Origin: Brevundimonas sp. UBA7664
Lineage (GTDB): Bacteria > Pseudomonadota > Alphaproteobacteria > Caulobacterales > Caulobacteraceae
DNA: 37,347 bases
Direction of reading: 5' to 3'
NCBI RefSeq assembly: GCF_002483305.1
Contig: NZ_DLHQ01000048.1
Coordinates: forward strand, 1-37,347
A model generated the notes under the pieces. The model was not told the origin of the DNA. It made no database searches and worked only from the letters and a program-made list of their open reading frames with translations. Of the stretch, positions 16,112-26,494 are shown piece after piece. Numbering within the stretch: position 1 is the first letter of the stretch; each line of letters begins with the position of its first letter. The position numbers and the translations under genes are program-made.

Positions 16112-16513
16112 ATGAGCGACCCTTTCAAAATCGAACGCATGACTTCGCGGCCCCAGTTTCTGGCGGCCGCGAAGGGCGTTTCAGAGGCCCGCGGCGCGGT
16201 GGTCGTCCAGCGGCTGGACCGCCACGACGGCGTTCCCACGGTGCGGCTGGGCTTCACCGCCACGCGCAAGGTCGGCAACGCCGTGATCCGCAATCGCGCC
16301 AAGCGCCGCCTGCGGGAAGCCGCCCGCGCCGCGGTCCCCCTGTTGGCGGTCCCCGGCAGCGACTATGTCTTCGTCGCCCGCATGGGCACGGCGGACCGTC
16401 CCTGGGACCGTTTGCTTGACGATGTGAAATCGGCGCTTACAAGGCTCGCGACCCCGCGACCGGCGCCCAAGTCCGCGCCTTCCCACCCCGCGCCCGCCGG
16501 CCAGGATTCCTGA
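16112..16513 (+). CDS. rnpA: Ribonuclease P protein component
   Basis: A 133-residue basic protein that helps the RNase P RNA cleave 5' leaders from pre-tRNAs. The diagnostic RNR motif lies in ATRKVGNAVIRNRAKRRLREAAR, with the family start RPQFLAAAKG and the DYVFVAR strand near the end. A Pro/Ala-rich tail of about 20 residues extends past the folded domain. The gene sits between rpmH and yidC. Only five bases separate its stop from the yidC start, so the yidD gene often found here in other bacteria is missing. Confidence 0.95.
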   Translation: MSDPFKIERMTSRPQFLAAAKGVSEARGAVVVQRLDRHDGVPTVRLGFTATRKVGNAVIRNRAKRRLREAARAAVPLLAVPGSDYVFVARMGTADRPWDRLLDDVKSALTRLATPRPAPKSAPSHPAPAGQDS

Positions 16514-16518
16514 TCTCC

Positions 16519-18336
16519 ATGCCTCCACACGATAACAGCCGCAACACGATCCTCTTCGTCGTGATCGCCGGCATCATGCTGATGGCCTACAGCTACTTCG
16601 TGATGGGCCCCCAGGCCGAGCGTCGGCAGGCGGCCCAGGAAGCCGCGGCTGAGCAGAACACGGGCGTGACGCCCGTCGGGGCCACGGGCCCGGCTCCGGC
16701 CGCCTTCATCAGCGACCGCACCGTGGCGCTGGGCCAGGGGGGCATCGCGCGCGTGCCGATCCAAACGCCGACCCTGACCGGGTCGCTGTCGCTGAAGGGT
16801 GCGCGGATCGACGATCTGTTCCTGACCCGCTACCGCGAAACCCTGGACGAGGGCTCGCCGCCGGTCGAACTGTTCCGCCCGCAGGGGATGGAGCACGCCT
16901 ATCAGGCCCTGTTCGGCTGGAACGGAACCAATGTCCCCGGCGGCGTCCCCGGCGCGAACACCGTCTGGCGTCTGACCGAGGGGGCGACCCTGACCCCGAC
17001 CACGCCGGTCACCCTGACGTGGGACAATGGCGCGGGCCTGCGGTTCACTCGTCGCATCGCGCTCGACGACCAGTATCTGTTCACGGTCACCGACACGGTC
17101 GCCAATTTCAGCGCCCAGCCCATCACCATCGCCCCCTTCGGCCGGGTCGAGCGCCAGGGCCTGCCGCCGGGACTGGGCAAGAACCAGATCCTGCACGAGG
17201 GCGCGATCGGCACCTTCGGAACGCCGGGCGACTACGCCACCCAGCAATCGAAATACAGCGCCTGGCTCAAGAAGCCGGTGCAGACCTTCGAAACGACCGG
17301 CGGCTGGATGGGGATCACCGACAAATACTGGTTGGCCGCCCTCATCCCGGACCAGACCGAGCGGCTCGACGCCGAGTTCCGGGTCCGCGACGTCAACGGC
17401 CTGATGGTCCACGAGGTCAATCTGCAGGGACAGGCCCGCACCATCGCGCCCGGCCGTCAGGTCACCGAGACCCAGCGTCTGTTCGCCGGCGCCAAGCGCA
17501 AGGAGATCCTCTCCGCCTATGAGCAGGCGCTGGATCTGCCGCGCTTCATCTACGCCATCGACTGGGGTTTCCTGTTCTTCCTGACCCGGCCGATCTTCAT
17601 CGTCGTCGAGTTCTTCTACGGCGTGCTGGGCAATTTCGGTCTCGCCATCCTGGCCCTGACCCTGACCGTCCGCCTGTTCATGTTCCCGCTGGCCAACAAG
17701 AGCTACGAGAGCATGTCCAAGATGCGGACCCTCGCGCCCCAGATGGAGGCGCTGAAGAAGAAATATCCCGACGATCCGCCCGCCCAGCAGAAGGAGCTGA
17801 TGGCGCTGTATCAGAAGGAGAAGATCAATCCGCTGGCGGGCTGTCTGCCCCTGCTGCTGCAGATCCCGGTCTTCTACGCCGTCTACAAGATGCTGTCGGT
17901 GACCATCGAGATGCGGCACCAGCCCTTCTTCGGCTGGCTGCAGGATCTGTCGGCGCCGGACCCCACCAATATCTGGAACCTGTTCGGCCTGATTCCCTGG
18001 GACCCGGCCTCGGCGCCCCTGATCGGCCAGTTCCTCGCCGGCGGCGCGGGCGGCTTCACCCTCGGCCTCAGCGTCCTTGCGATCATCTACGGCCTGACCA
18101 TGTGGCTGCAGATGGCCATGAGCCCGCCGGCGCCCGATCCCATGCAGCGCAAGATCTTCGCCTTCATGCCGGTGATGTTCACCTTCATCATGGCCGGCTT
18201 CCCGGCGGGCCTGCTGATCTACTGGGGCTGGTCGAACATCCTGACCATCATCCAGCAGTATGTGATCATGCACCGGCTGAAGGCCGAGAACCCGATCGAC
18301 ACCTTCATCGAGCGGATGAAGAAGGCGAAGGCCTGA
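16519..18336 (+). CDS. yidC: Membrane protein insertase YidC
   Basis: A 605-residue insertase of the YidC/Oxa1/Alb3 family that integrates and folds inner-membrane proteins, alone or with SecYEG. Helix 1 is at residues 9-29 (TILFVVIAGIMLMAYSYFV). A large periplasmic beta domain (about 60-345) follows, then the conserved five-helix core. The core includes LTLTVRLFMFPLANKSYESMSKM, with the groove Arg, the cytoplasmic hairpin, and PLAGCLPLLLQIPVFYAVYKML. The short C-terminus ends MKKAKA. It is typical of the Gram-negative long form. It directly follows rnpA and precedes engB by one base, so all three are probably co-transcribed. Confidence 0.97.
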   Translation: MPPHDNSRNTILFVVIAGIMLMAYSYFVMGPQAERRQAAQEAAAEQNTGVTPVGATGPAPAAFISDRTVALGQGGIARVPIQTPTLTGSLSLKGARIDDLFLTRYRETLDEGSPPVELFRPQGMEHAYQALFGWNGTNVPGGVPGANTVWRLTEGATLTPTTPVTLTWDNGAGLRFTRRIALDDQYLFTVTDTVANFSAQPITIAPFGRVERQGLPPGLGKNQILHEGAIGTFGTPGDYATQQSKYSAWLKKPVQTFETTGGWMGITDKYWLAALIPDQTERLDAEFRVRDVNGLMVHEVNLQGQARTIAPGRQVTETQRLFAGAKRKEILSAYEQALDLPRFIYAIDWGFLFFLTRPIFIVVEFFYGVLGNFGLAILALTLTVRLFMFPLANKSYESMSKMRTLAPQMEALKKKYPDDPPAQQKELMALYQKEKINPLAGCLPLLLQIPVFYAVYKMLSVTIEMRHQPFFGWLQDLSAPDPTNIWNLFGLIPWDPASAPLIGQFLAGGAGGFTLGLSVLAIIYGLTMWLQMAMSPPAPDPMQRKIFAFMPVMFTFIMAGFPAGLLIYWGWSNILTIIQQYVIMHRLKAENPIDTFIERMKKAKA

Positions 18337-18337
18337 C

Positions 18338-18979
18338 TTGGACGAGTTCACACCCGAGGAACTGGAGCAGGGGCGCATCCTGTTCGCGCGCCCCGCGACC
18401 TTCGTCATGGGCTGCGCCAAGATCGAGCAACTGCCCGATCCGGACCTGCCCGAGGTCGCCTTCGCCGGCCGGTCCAACGTCGGCAAGTCCAGCCTGATCA
18501 ACGGCCTGGTCGGCATGCACAAACTGGCCCGCGCCTCTAACGAGCCGGGCCGGACGCGCGAGGTCAATTTCTTCGATCTCGACGGCAAGATGCGGCTGGT
18601 CGACCTGCCCGGCTACGGCTGGGCCAAGGCGTCCAAGTCGACGGTCAAGAAATTCCAGGACCTGGGCCGCGACTATCTGCGCGGCCGGGTCACGCTGAAG
18701 CGGGTCTATCTGCTGATCGACGCCCGCCACGGCCTCAAGAAGGTCGATGACGAGGCGCTCGACGCCCTCGACCTCGCCGCCGTCAGCTACCAGATCATCC
18801 TGACCAAGGCCGACAAGCTCAAGAAGGGCGAGGCCGAAAAGGTCCAGGAGGCCACCCTGAAGGCCGTCTCCAAACGCGGCGCCGCCTATCCGGCCGTCAT
18901 CGTCACCTCGGCTGAAAAAGGCGACGGCATGCCTGAGCTCCGCGCCGAGATCATGCGCACCACGGGCGTGGTTCTCTAA
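18338..18979 (+). CDS. engB: Ribosome biogenesis GTPase EngB/YsxC
   Basis: A 213-residue essential GTPase (EngB, YihA/YsxC) for late large-subunit assembly. GTP-binding motifs are visible: G1 GRSNVGKSS, a G2 Thr in EPGRTREVNFF, G3 DLPGYGWA and G4 TKADKL. The start is a TTG at 18338, a single base after the yidC stop. No ATG exists before the G1 motif except MGCAK, which would cut off family-typical N-terminal residues. Tight spacing after yidC implies coupling. It is followed by the inverted-repeat element at 18987-19116. Confidence 0.95.
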   Translation: MDEFTPEELEQGRILFARPATFVMGCAKIEQLPDPDLPEVAFAGRSNVGKSSLINGLVGMHKLARASNEPGRTREVNFFDLDGKMRLVDLPGYGWAKASKSTVKKFQDLGRDYLRGRVTLKRVYLLIDARHGLKKVDDEALDALDLAAVSYQIILTKADKLKKGEAEKVQEATLKAVSKRGAAYPAVIVTSAEKGDGMPELRAEIMRTTGVVL

Positions 18980-18986
18980 AATTCCA

Positions 18987-19116
18987 CTCATCCCGGCGAA
19001 AGCCGGGACCCAGTCTTGTCCAGCTTGACGCTTGCGTTTCAGGCCGATCTGTCCGTGTTCTCACCGGAAAGAGTTCATCACCCTAAGCACTGGGTCCCGG
19101 CTTTCGCCGGGATGAG
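18987..19116. repeat. Pair of inverted 28-bp palindromic (REP-like) repeats
   Basis: Bases 18987-19014 and 19089-19116 are perfect reverse complements over 28 bases, separated by 74 bases. Each arm contains its own hairpin, CCCGGCGAAAGCCGGG or its complement, so the element is a palindrome within a palindrome like a REP/BIME. It fills almost all of the engB-hydrolase gap and may end the engB transcript. The right arm stops 14 bases before the hydrolase start. The 74-base centre holds no gene that I can support. Confidence 0.9.
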
Positions 19117-19130
19117 CGGATGAGAGATTG

Positions 19131-20086
19131 ATGCAGACCCGCCACATCCAGACCGACGGCCTCCGCCAGCAGATCCTCGAGTCCGGCTCCGGCCCGCTGG
19201 TCCTGCTGATCCACGGCTTCCCCGAACTCGGCGTCAGTTGGCGAGCGCAGGTGCAGGCCCTGGCCGACGCCGGCTACCACGCCGTCGCCCCCGACATGCG
19301 CGGCTACGGCGGCACGGACAAACCCGAAGAGCGTGACGCCTATTCGATCCTGCATCTGGTCGGCGACATGGTCGATCTGGTCCGGGCGCTGGGCGAAACA
19401 TCCTGCGTCGTCGTCGGCCATGACTGGGGCGCGCCGGTGGCCTGGCACTGCGCCCTGACCCGGCCCGACATCTTCCGCGCCGTCTTCGGCCTGTCGGTCC
19501 CGTTCCAGCCGCGCCGTCCCAAGGGCCCGCCGACCGTCGCCATGGCCGCCATCTCGAAACGGCTCGGCCTCGGCGATCTCTACATCAGCCGCTTCCAGAC
19601 CGACGACGCCCACGCGGTGTTCGACGCCGATCCGGCGACGGCCCTGCGCAAGATGTTCTTCGCCTACGACGGCGCCACCCCGGACGGCCGCCAGTCGACC
19701 GGCTTCATCCCCGAGGGGCAGAGCTTCATCTCGACCGTCCCCGACGACTCCGTCCTGCCGCCGTGGATGAGCCCGGATCATTTCGCCGAATACGTCGACG
19801 CCTTCGCCGCCGGCGGTTTCAAGGGGCCGGTCGACTGGTATCGCAACCTCGACCGCAACTGGTCGCTGACCGCCCATCTTCAGGACGCCCGCATCTCCGT
19901 GCCCGCCGCCTTCGTGGTCGGCGAGCGCGATCCGGTCCGGCACTACTCGGGCCAGCACGAGGCCGGGTTGAAGGACCAGGCGCCGGATCTGCGGATGCAG
20001 GTCGTCATCCCCGGCGCCGGCCACTGGATCCAGCAGGAACGGGCCGAAGAGGTGAACCGCCTGCTGCTGGAATTCCTGGGCGGGCT

Positions 20087-20090
<4 letters not shown>
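19131..20090 (+). CDS. Alpha/beta hydrolase, epoxide-hydrolase-like
   Basis: A 319-residue alpha/beta-hydrolase. An Asp nucleophile in VVVGHDWGAPVA, the oxyanion motif HGFPE, an acid in VGERDPV and a base His in GAGHWIQQE together match soluble epoxide hydrolases. Ser-type esterases would show GxSxG instead. The cap region contains DWYRN, a plausible place for an epoxide-activating Tyr. Such enzymes open epoxides to diols; haloalkane or haloacetate dehalogenases are close relatives and cannot be excluded. The ATG at 19131 is chosen over the TTG one codon earlier. The stop overlaps that of the convergent luciferase-like gene in a shared CTAG (20087-20090), leaving no terminator between them. 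Confidence 0.87.
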
Positions 20091-21085
<995 letters not shown>

Positions 21086-21138
21086 GTCCCGCTAGATCGG
21101 GTCCATGCGTTGCGATTCAAGACCTTCGACGCGCCGCG

Positions 21139-22074
21139 TCAGACCGGGTGGGTCGGTTCCGGCTTGGCTGCCGGGGCCGGTTCGGGGGTCGAGGGCACGT
21201 CGGGCAGGGGGATGAACTCCACATCGTCCTCGACCGGCAGCGCCATCCGCCCGGCCTTCCAGTCAGCCTTGGCCGCATCGATCTTGGCCTGGGACGACGA
21301 GACGAAATTCCACCAGATCACCCGCGGCCCGACCGGCTCGCCGCCCAGCACCATCACGGTCGACGGCCGGATCGCCTTGATGGTCGGCTCGGCGGTCGGC
21401 TCCAGCACGATCATCTGGCCTTCGTGGAAGGTCCGGTCGCCGACCTCGATCTCGCCCTTGGCGACATAGAGCGCCCGCTCCGAATAGCCCCCGGCGCCCT
21501 TGCCCGGCGGTGGGGCGGTCCGAACGCCCTCGGCCAGTTCCCAATGGACGTAGAACAGCGGCGATGCGGTCTTCACCCGCGCCGAGGCGCCATAGGCCTC
21601 GCCCGCCACCAGCCGCGCGAACAGGCCGGCGTTCTCATAGGCCGGAAGGTCAGGCCCGGCGTAGTGATGGAAGTTCGGGTCGCAATCCTCGCTCTCGCCG
21701 GGCAGGGCGATCCAGGCCTGCATCCCGTGCATCGGCCCGCCCTCGGCCCGCTTCGTCGGGGTGGTCCGCTCGGAATGGACGATGCCCTTGCCGGCCGTCA
21801 TCCAGTTGACCTCGCCCGGACGGACCGCCTGGATCGCGCCGGTGTTGTCCCGGTGCATGATCTCGCCCTCGAACAGATAGGTCAGGGTCGACAGGCCGAT
21901 GTGCGGGTGAGGGCGGACGTTGATCGCCTCCGACCCCGGCGCGAACTCGGCGGGCCCCATCTGGTCGAGGAAGATGAAGGGGCCGACCATGCGACGGGCG
22001 TGGAACGGCAGGATCCGTCCCACGTCGAAACCGCCCAGGTCCTTGCGGCGGGCGTCGATCACCATCTCGATCAT
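21139..22074 (-). CDS. Pirin-family protein
   Basis: A 311-residue bicupin of the pirin family. The metal-binding N-terminal cupin is intact: RPHPHIGLSTLTYLFEGEIMHRDNTG supplies two His ligands, and GIVHSERT supplies the His and Glu of the second motif. Bacterial pirins are variously quercetinases or regulators of metabolic enzymes; the role here is unknown. The C-terminal 25 residues are a Pro/Glu/Ala-rich tail. GGAGCC stands eight bases before the ATG at 22074. It begins 12 bases after the propeller gene, so the two are almost certainly co-transcribed. Confidence 0.92.
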   Translation of the reverse strand: MIEMVIDARRKDLGGFDVGRILPFHARRMVGPFIFLDQMGPAEFAPGSEAINVRPHPHIGLSTLTYLFEGEIMHRDNTGAIQAVRPGEVNWMTAGKGIVHSERTTPTKRAEGGPMHGMQAWIALPGESEDCDPNFHHYAGPDLPAYENAGLFARLVAGEAYGASARVKTASPLFYVHWELAEGVRTAPPPGKGAGGYSERALYVAKGEIEVGDRTFHEGQMIVLEPTAEPTIKAIRPSTVMVLGGEPVGPRVIWWNFVSSSQAKIDAAKADWKAGRMALPVEDDVEFIPLPDVPSTPEPAPAAKPEPTHPV

Positions 22075-22086
22075 GTCAGGCTCCGT

Positions 22087-23421
22087 TCAGTCCAGCGGCA
22101 GCCTTGCGATCACCGCCGGCGCGGGCGCCGCCGTCGTCTGCGCCCCGTCGCCGCCGAAATCGCTCCACTGCGAGCGGGAAACGAACACCAGTTCGCCGTT
22201 CCGGACCAGCCCTGTCGTGGGTTCGTCGATCATCGGCAGGTTGGCGGCCATCACCTCGACGGTCAGGATCGACGTCCAGCCGGCGTCCAGCGCGAACTTC
22301 AGCACCCGCTGCGGCGCCACGCCGTTCTGGAAACCGTAGAGGAACCGGCCGTCGGTGGTCAGGCCGTCCACGCCGATCAGGCTGTCGATCGCGGGTTGGG
22401 GCAGGCGCGTCGCCGCCCCGGTCGCCCGGTCCACCCGCCACAGACCCGAGGAATAGTCCGCGACGATCAGGGCCGTCCCGTCCGGCGTGACCGCCATCCC
22501 CTGCGGCGACCCCAGCGTCCCGGCGGGCAGCAGCACCTCCAGCACCGACCCGCCCGGCCTCAACATCAGCAGCTCGCCGGTCACCGAATCGGCGACATGG
22601 ATCGTCCCGTCCGGCGCGCGGACGACGTCGCCCAGCCCGCGTTCCAGCGCGCCCGACGGCGCGGCGAGGCGGGCGAGCAGGGCGCCGGTCGCCAGATCGA
22701 TTTTCAGAAGTTCCGGGGGCGGAAGGACGGCGTCCGCGCCGAGTCCGTAGACGGCCGGCGGCAGCGGCGATGTCGCAGCCCACAGCAGGCCCGCCTCGGG
22801 GTCGATCGCCATGCCCAGCACGCCGCCGATCTCCGGAGCCGCGCCGGGAACCAGAAAGTCCGCTGCCGTCCCGTCGTCGGCCAGCGCCACGATCGTCCGC
22901 CCCCGCACCTGCGACACCAGCCAGCGCCCCCGCGCCTCGTCGCGGACCAGGCTTTCCACAATGACGGAGCCGTCCAGCCGGGCGACTTCGGACAGCCGGT
23001 CCGCCCCGACAGGCGCGCGGTTGGCCTCGATGACAGCGGCGAGGGCGTCGAAGTCCGGATGCCCGGTCAGGGCCGACAGCGCCGGGTCTGCGGCCAGGTT
23101 CATCGCCAGACCCGCCCCGGCATAGCGATTCAGCTGGGTCATGGCCTCTTCGGGCTGTCCGGCTCCGACCGCCAGCCGCGCCCGCATCAGCATCAGCCCG
23201 GGATGGTTGGGAATGCGCGTGTCGGCCTCGGCCAGCAGACGGGTCGCGCCGGCCAGGTCGTCCGCATTGGCGGCGGCGACGCCCTCGGCGCGCAGGCGGC
23301 GAAAGGCGGCGACGTCGGATTCCGCGGAAGCGGCGGCCGTCGCTGGATCCTGCGCCGCCGCGGCCCCGGCGACGGGCAGGGCAAGCAGCCCGGCCAGTGT
23401 GATGACGGTCGCGATACGCAT
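22087..23421 (-). CDS. Exported beta-propeller protein, SMP-30/NHL-like
   Basis: A 444-residue exported protein. The signal peptide is MRIATVITLAGLLALPVAGAAAAQ. A helical TPR-like segment follows (about residues 35-110, with ADDLAGATRLLAEADTRIPNHPGLMLMRARLAV). A six-bladed-propeller-like region follows with repeated GxAxDPEAGLLWAA, DVVRAPDGTIHVADS, GMAVTPDGTALIVADYSSGLWRVD and GLTTDGRFLYGFQNG blades, as in SMP-30/gluconolactonase and NHL proteins. Function is unknown. The ATG at 23421 has GGGGAGG eight bases upstream, so the frame back to 23475 is rejected. It heads the propeller-pirin-monooxygenase run. Confidence 0.8.
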   Translation of the reverse strand: MRIATVITLAGLLALPVAGAAAAQDPATAAASAESDVAAFRRLRAEGVAAANADDLAGATRLLAEADTRIPNHPGLMLMRARLAVGAGQPEEAMTQLNRYAGAGLAMNLAADPALSALTGHPDFDALAAVIEANRAPVGADRLSEVARLDGSVIVESLVRDEARGRWLVSQVRGRTIVALADDGTAADFLVPGAAPEIGGVLGMAIDPEAGLLWAATSPLPPAVYGLGADAVLPPPELLKIDLATGALLARLAAPSGALERGLGDVVRAPDGTIHVADSVTGELLMLRPGGSVLEVLLPAGTLGSPQGMAVTPDGTALIVADYSSGLWRVDRATGAATRLPQPAIDSLIGVDGLTTDGRFLYGFQNGVAPQRVLKFALDAGWTSILTVEVMAANLPMIDEPTTGLVRNGELVFVSRSQWSDFGGDGAQTTAAPAPAVIARLPLD

Positions 23422-23496
23422 GGCGATCCTCCCCAAGGTCGCCGCGACTATCGACGGCGCAGCCGGGCGCGCCAACTCAAGGATTGGTAATGTGGC

Positions 23497-23985
23497 TCAG
23501 CTGACGTGCGGGGTGATGATGCCCAGCGGCAGGGTGGTCACATTCTTCACGCCGCGGGTGACGATATGGCTCTCGCAGTCCGAGACGATGCCCAGGCTGA
23601 GCAGCTTGTTGCGCAGGAACTGGTCAAAGGCGTGCATGTCCGAGGTGATGATGCGCAGCACATAGTCCTCGCGGCCGGTGATGGTGGCGCATTGCACCAC
23701 CTCGGGCCACTGGCCGACGGCGGCCTCGAAGGCGTCGAGGTTCTCGGTCGAGGGCAGGCTCAGCTTGACGATCGCATAGACCTCGAAATCCAGGCCCAGC
23801 TTGGTCGCGTCCAGCAGGGTGACCCGCTTGCGGATGAAGCCCGTATCCTCCAGTCTCTTGATGCGTCGCCAGCAGGGCGAGGCCGACAGGCCGACCCGAT
23901 CCGCCACCTCGGCCACCGACAATCCGGCGTCCTGTTGCAGGATGTCCAGAATTCGGGCGTCGACGGGATCCAGATCGTCAGCCAA
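23497..23985 (-). CDS. Lrp/AsnC-family regulator, probable bkd regulator
   Basis: A 162-residue leucine-responsive-type regulator. The N-terminal helix-turn-helix reads LSVAEVADRVGLSASPCWRRIKRLEDTGFI, followed by the effector-binding RAM domain (ITGREDYVLRIITSDMHAFDQFL). The start is a TTG at 23985 with AGGAGA six bases upstream; the open frame to 24015 has no better site. It is divergent from the branched-chain oxoacid dehydrogenase genes. This is the position and family of BkdR in pseudomonads, which activates bkd genes in response to branched-chain amino acids. Control of that operon is therefore the likely job, by inference. Confidence 0.88.
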   Translation of the reverse strand: MADDLDPVDARILDILQQDAGLSVAEVADRVGLSASPCWRRIKRLEDTGFIRKRVTLLDATKLGLDFEVYAIVKLSLPSTENLDAFEAAVGQWPEVVQCATITGREDYVLRIITSDMHAFDQFLRNKLLSLGIVSDCESHIVTRGVKNVTTLPLGIITPHVS

Positions 23986-24127
23986 GGCGTTTCTCCTGAT
24001 CGTACTATGACGCAATAAAATACCTCCGATCGGCGCAGTGCAAGGTCAAATTCAGGCGAGCCTTGCCTGGGAGAGCGTGCTAAATCGCAGCCGAGGAAAC
24101 GCGGTCGGATCAACCGGACGGGACGGA
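23986..24127. other. Divergent control region, regulator / bkd operon
   Basis: The 142 bases between the two divergent starts probably hold both promoters and the operator. An AT-richer patch near 24003-24024 (ACTATGACGCAATAAAATAC) stands out, and CAAGG/CCTTG arms at 24042-24066 are weakly symmetric. I cannot define an AsnC-type site with confidence. Confidence 0.4.
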
Positions 24128-25363
24128 ATGAAGAAGCCCAATAGCCAAGCCTTGTCTTTGCGCGTGCCCGAGCCCTCGGGCCGGCCCGGCGACCCCACCG
24201 ACTTCAGCCATCTGAAGCTCGACCCGGCCGGCGCCGTCGAGCGGCCCGCGGTCTCGACCACGCCGTTCGACATGCGCGACCACGCCTTCCGGCTGGTCCG
24301 GGTGCTCGACGACGACGGCAAGGCCGTCGGTCCGTGGAACCCGAAACTGGACCCCGAGACCCTGCGCAAGGGTCTCAAGGCCATGATCCTGACCCGGGCC
24401 TTCGACGACCGGATGCATCGCGCCCACCGTCAGGGCAAGACCAGCTTCTATATGAAGTGCACGGGCGAGGAGGCCATCGCCGTCGCCCAGGGCATGATCC
24501 TGTCCCGCGAGGACATGGGCTTCCCGACCTACCGCCAGCAGGGCCTTCTGATCGCGCGCGGCTATCCGCTCGCGACCATGATGAACCAGATCTATTCCAA
24601 CGCCTCGGACCCGATCAAAGGCCGCCAGCTGCCGATCATGTATTCGGCCAAGGACTACGGCTTCTTCACCATCTCGGGGAACCTCGGCACCCAGGTGCCC
24701 CAGGCCGTGGGCTGGGCCATGGCCAGCGCCTACAAGGGCGACGACAAGATCGCCATCAGCTGGATCGGCGACGGCGCCACCGCCGAGGGCGACTTCCACA
24801 ACGCCCTGACCTTCGCCTCCGTCTATCGCGCCCCGGTCATCCTCAACATCGTCAACAACCAGTGGGCCATCTCGTCCTTCATGGGCATCGCCGGCGGGCT
24901 GGAGACCACCTTCGCGTCCAAGGCCATCGGCTACGGCCTGCCGGCCCTGCGCGTCGACGGCAATGACTTCCTCGCCGTCTGGGCCGCGACCCAGTGGGCC
25001 GAAGAGCGTGCGCGCTCCAACCAGGGCGCGACGGTCATCGAGCTGTTCACCTATCGCGGCGCCCCGCACTCGACCTCGGACGACCCCAGCCGCTACCGCC
25101 CCGCCGACGAGCACGACAAATGGCCGCTCGGCGATCCGATCGCCCGCCTGAAACAGCATCTGATCGCCCTCGGCGAATGGTCCGACGACCAGCAGACCGC
25201 CGCCGAGGCCGAGGCCGTCGACCAGGTCCGCGCCGCCGGCAAGGAGTCCGAGGCCATCGGCACCCTCGGCCAGTCGCGGCCCTCGGTGAAAACCATGTTC
25301 GAGGAAGTCTACGCCACCGAGGACTGGCGCATCACCGAACAGCGGCGCGAGGTGGGAGTCTGA
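24128..25363 (+). CDS. bkdA1: Branched-chain 2-oxoacid dehydrogenase E1 alpha
   Basis: A 411-residue thiamine-diphosphate-dependent alpha subunit of E1, which decarboxylates the 2-oxoacids from Leu, Ile and Val. The ThDP/Mg2+ motif is GDGATAEGDFHNALTFA...NIVNNQWAI. TYRQQGLLIARGYP and TYRGAPHSTSDDPSRYRP (the phosphorylation-loop-like region) are typical of the branched-chain rather than the pyruvate enzyme. An N-terminal extension (LSLRVPEPSGRPGD) matches bacterial BkdA1. The ATG at 24128 is preceded by a GGGACGG. The beta subunit follows after two bases, and the genes run E1 alpha, E1 beta, E2, E3. Confidence 0.95.
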   Translation: MKKPNSQALSLRVPEPSGRPGDPTDFSHLKLDPAGAVERPAVSTTPFDMRDHAFRLVRVLDDDGKAVGPWNPKLDPETLRKGLKAMILTRAFDDRMHRAHRQGKTSFYMKCTGEEAIAVAQGMILSREDMGFPTYRQQGLLIARGYPLATMMNQIYSNASDPIKGRQLPIMYSAKDYGFFTISGNLGTQVPQAVGWAMASAYKGDDKIAISWIGDGATAEGDFHNALTFASVYRAPVILNIVNNQWAISSFMGIAGGLETTFASKAIGYGLPALRVDGNDFLAVWAATQWAEERARSNQGATVIELFTYRGAPHSTSDDPSRYRPADEHDKWPLGDPIARLKQHLIALGEWSDDQQTAAEAEAVDQVRAAGKESEAIGTLGQSRPSVKTMFEEVYATEDWRITEQRREVGV

Positions 25364-25365
25364 TC

Positions 25366-26493
<1,128 letters not shown>

Positions 26494-26494
26494 G

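Noticed and set aside
16363..18588. 741-residue minus-strand frame
   Set aside because: Antisense shadow of yidC and engB, low complexity, no domains.
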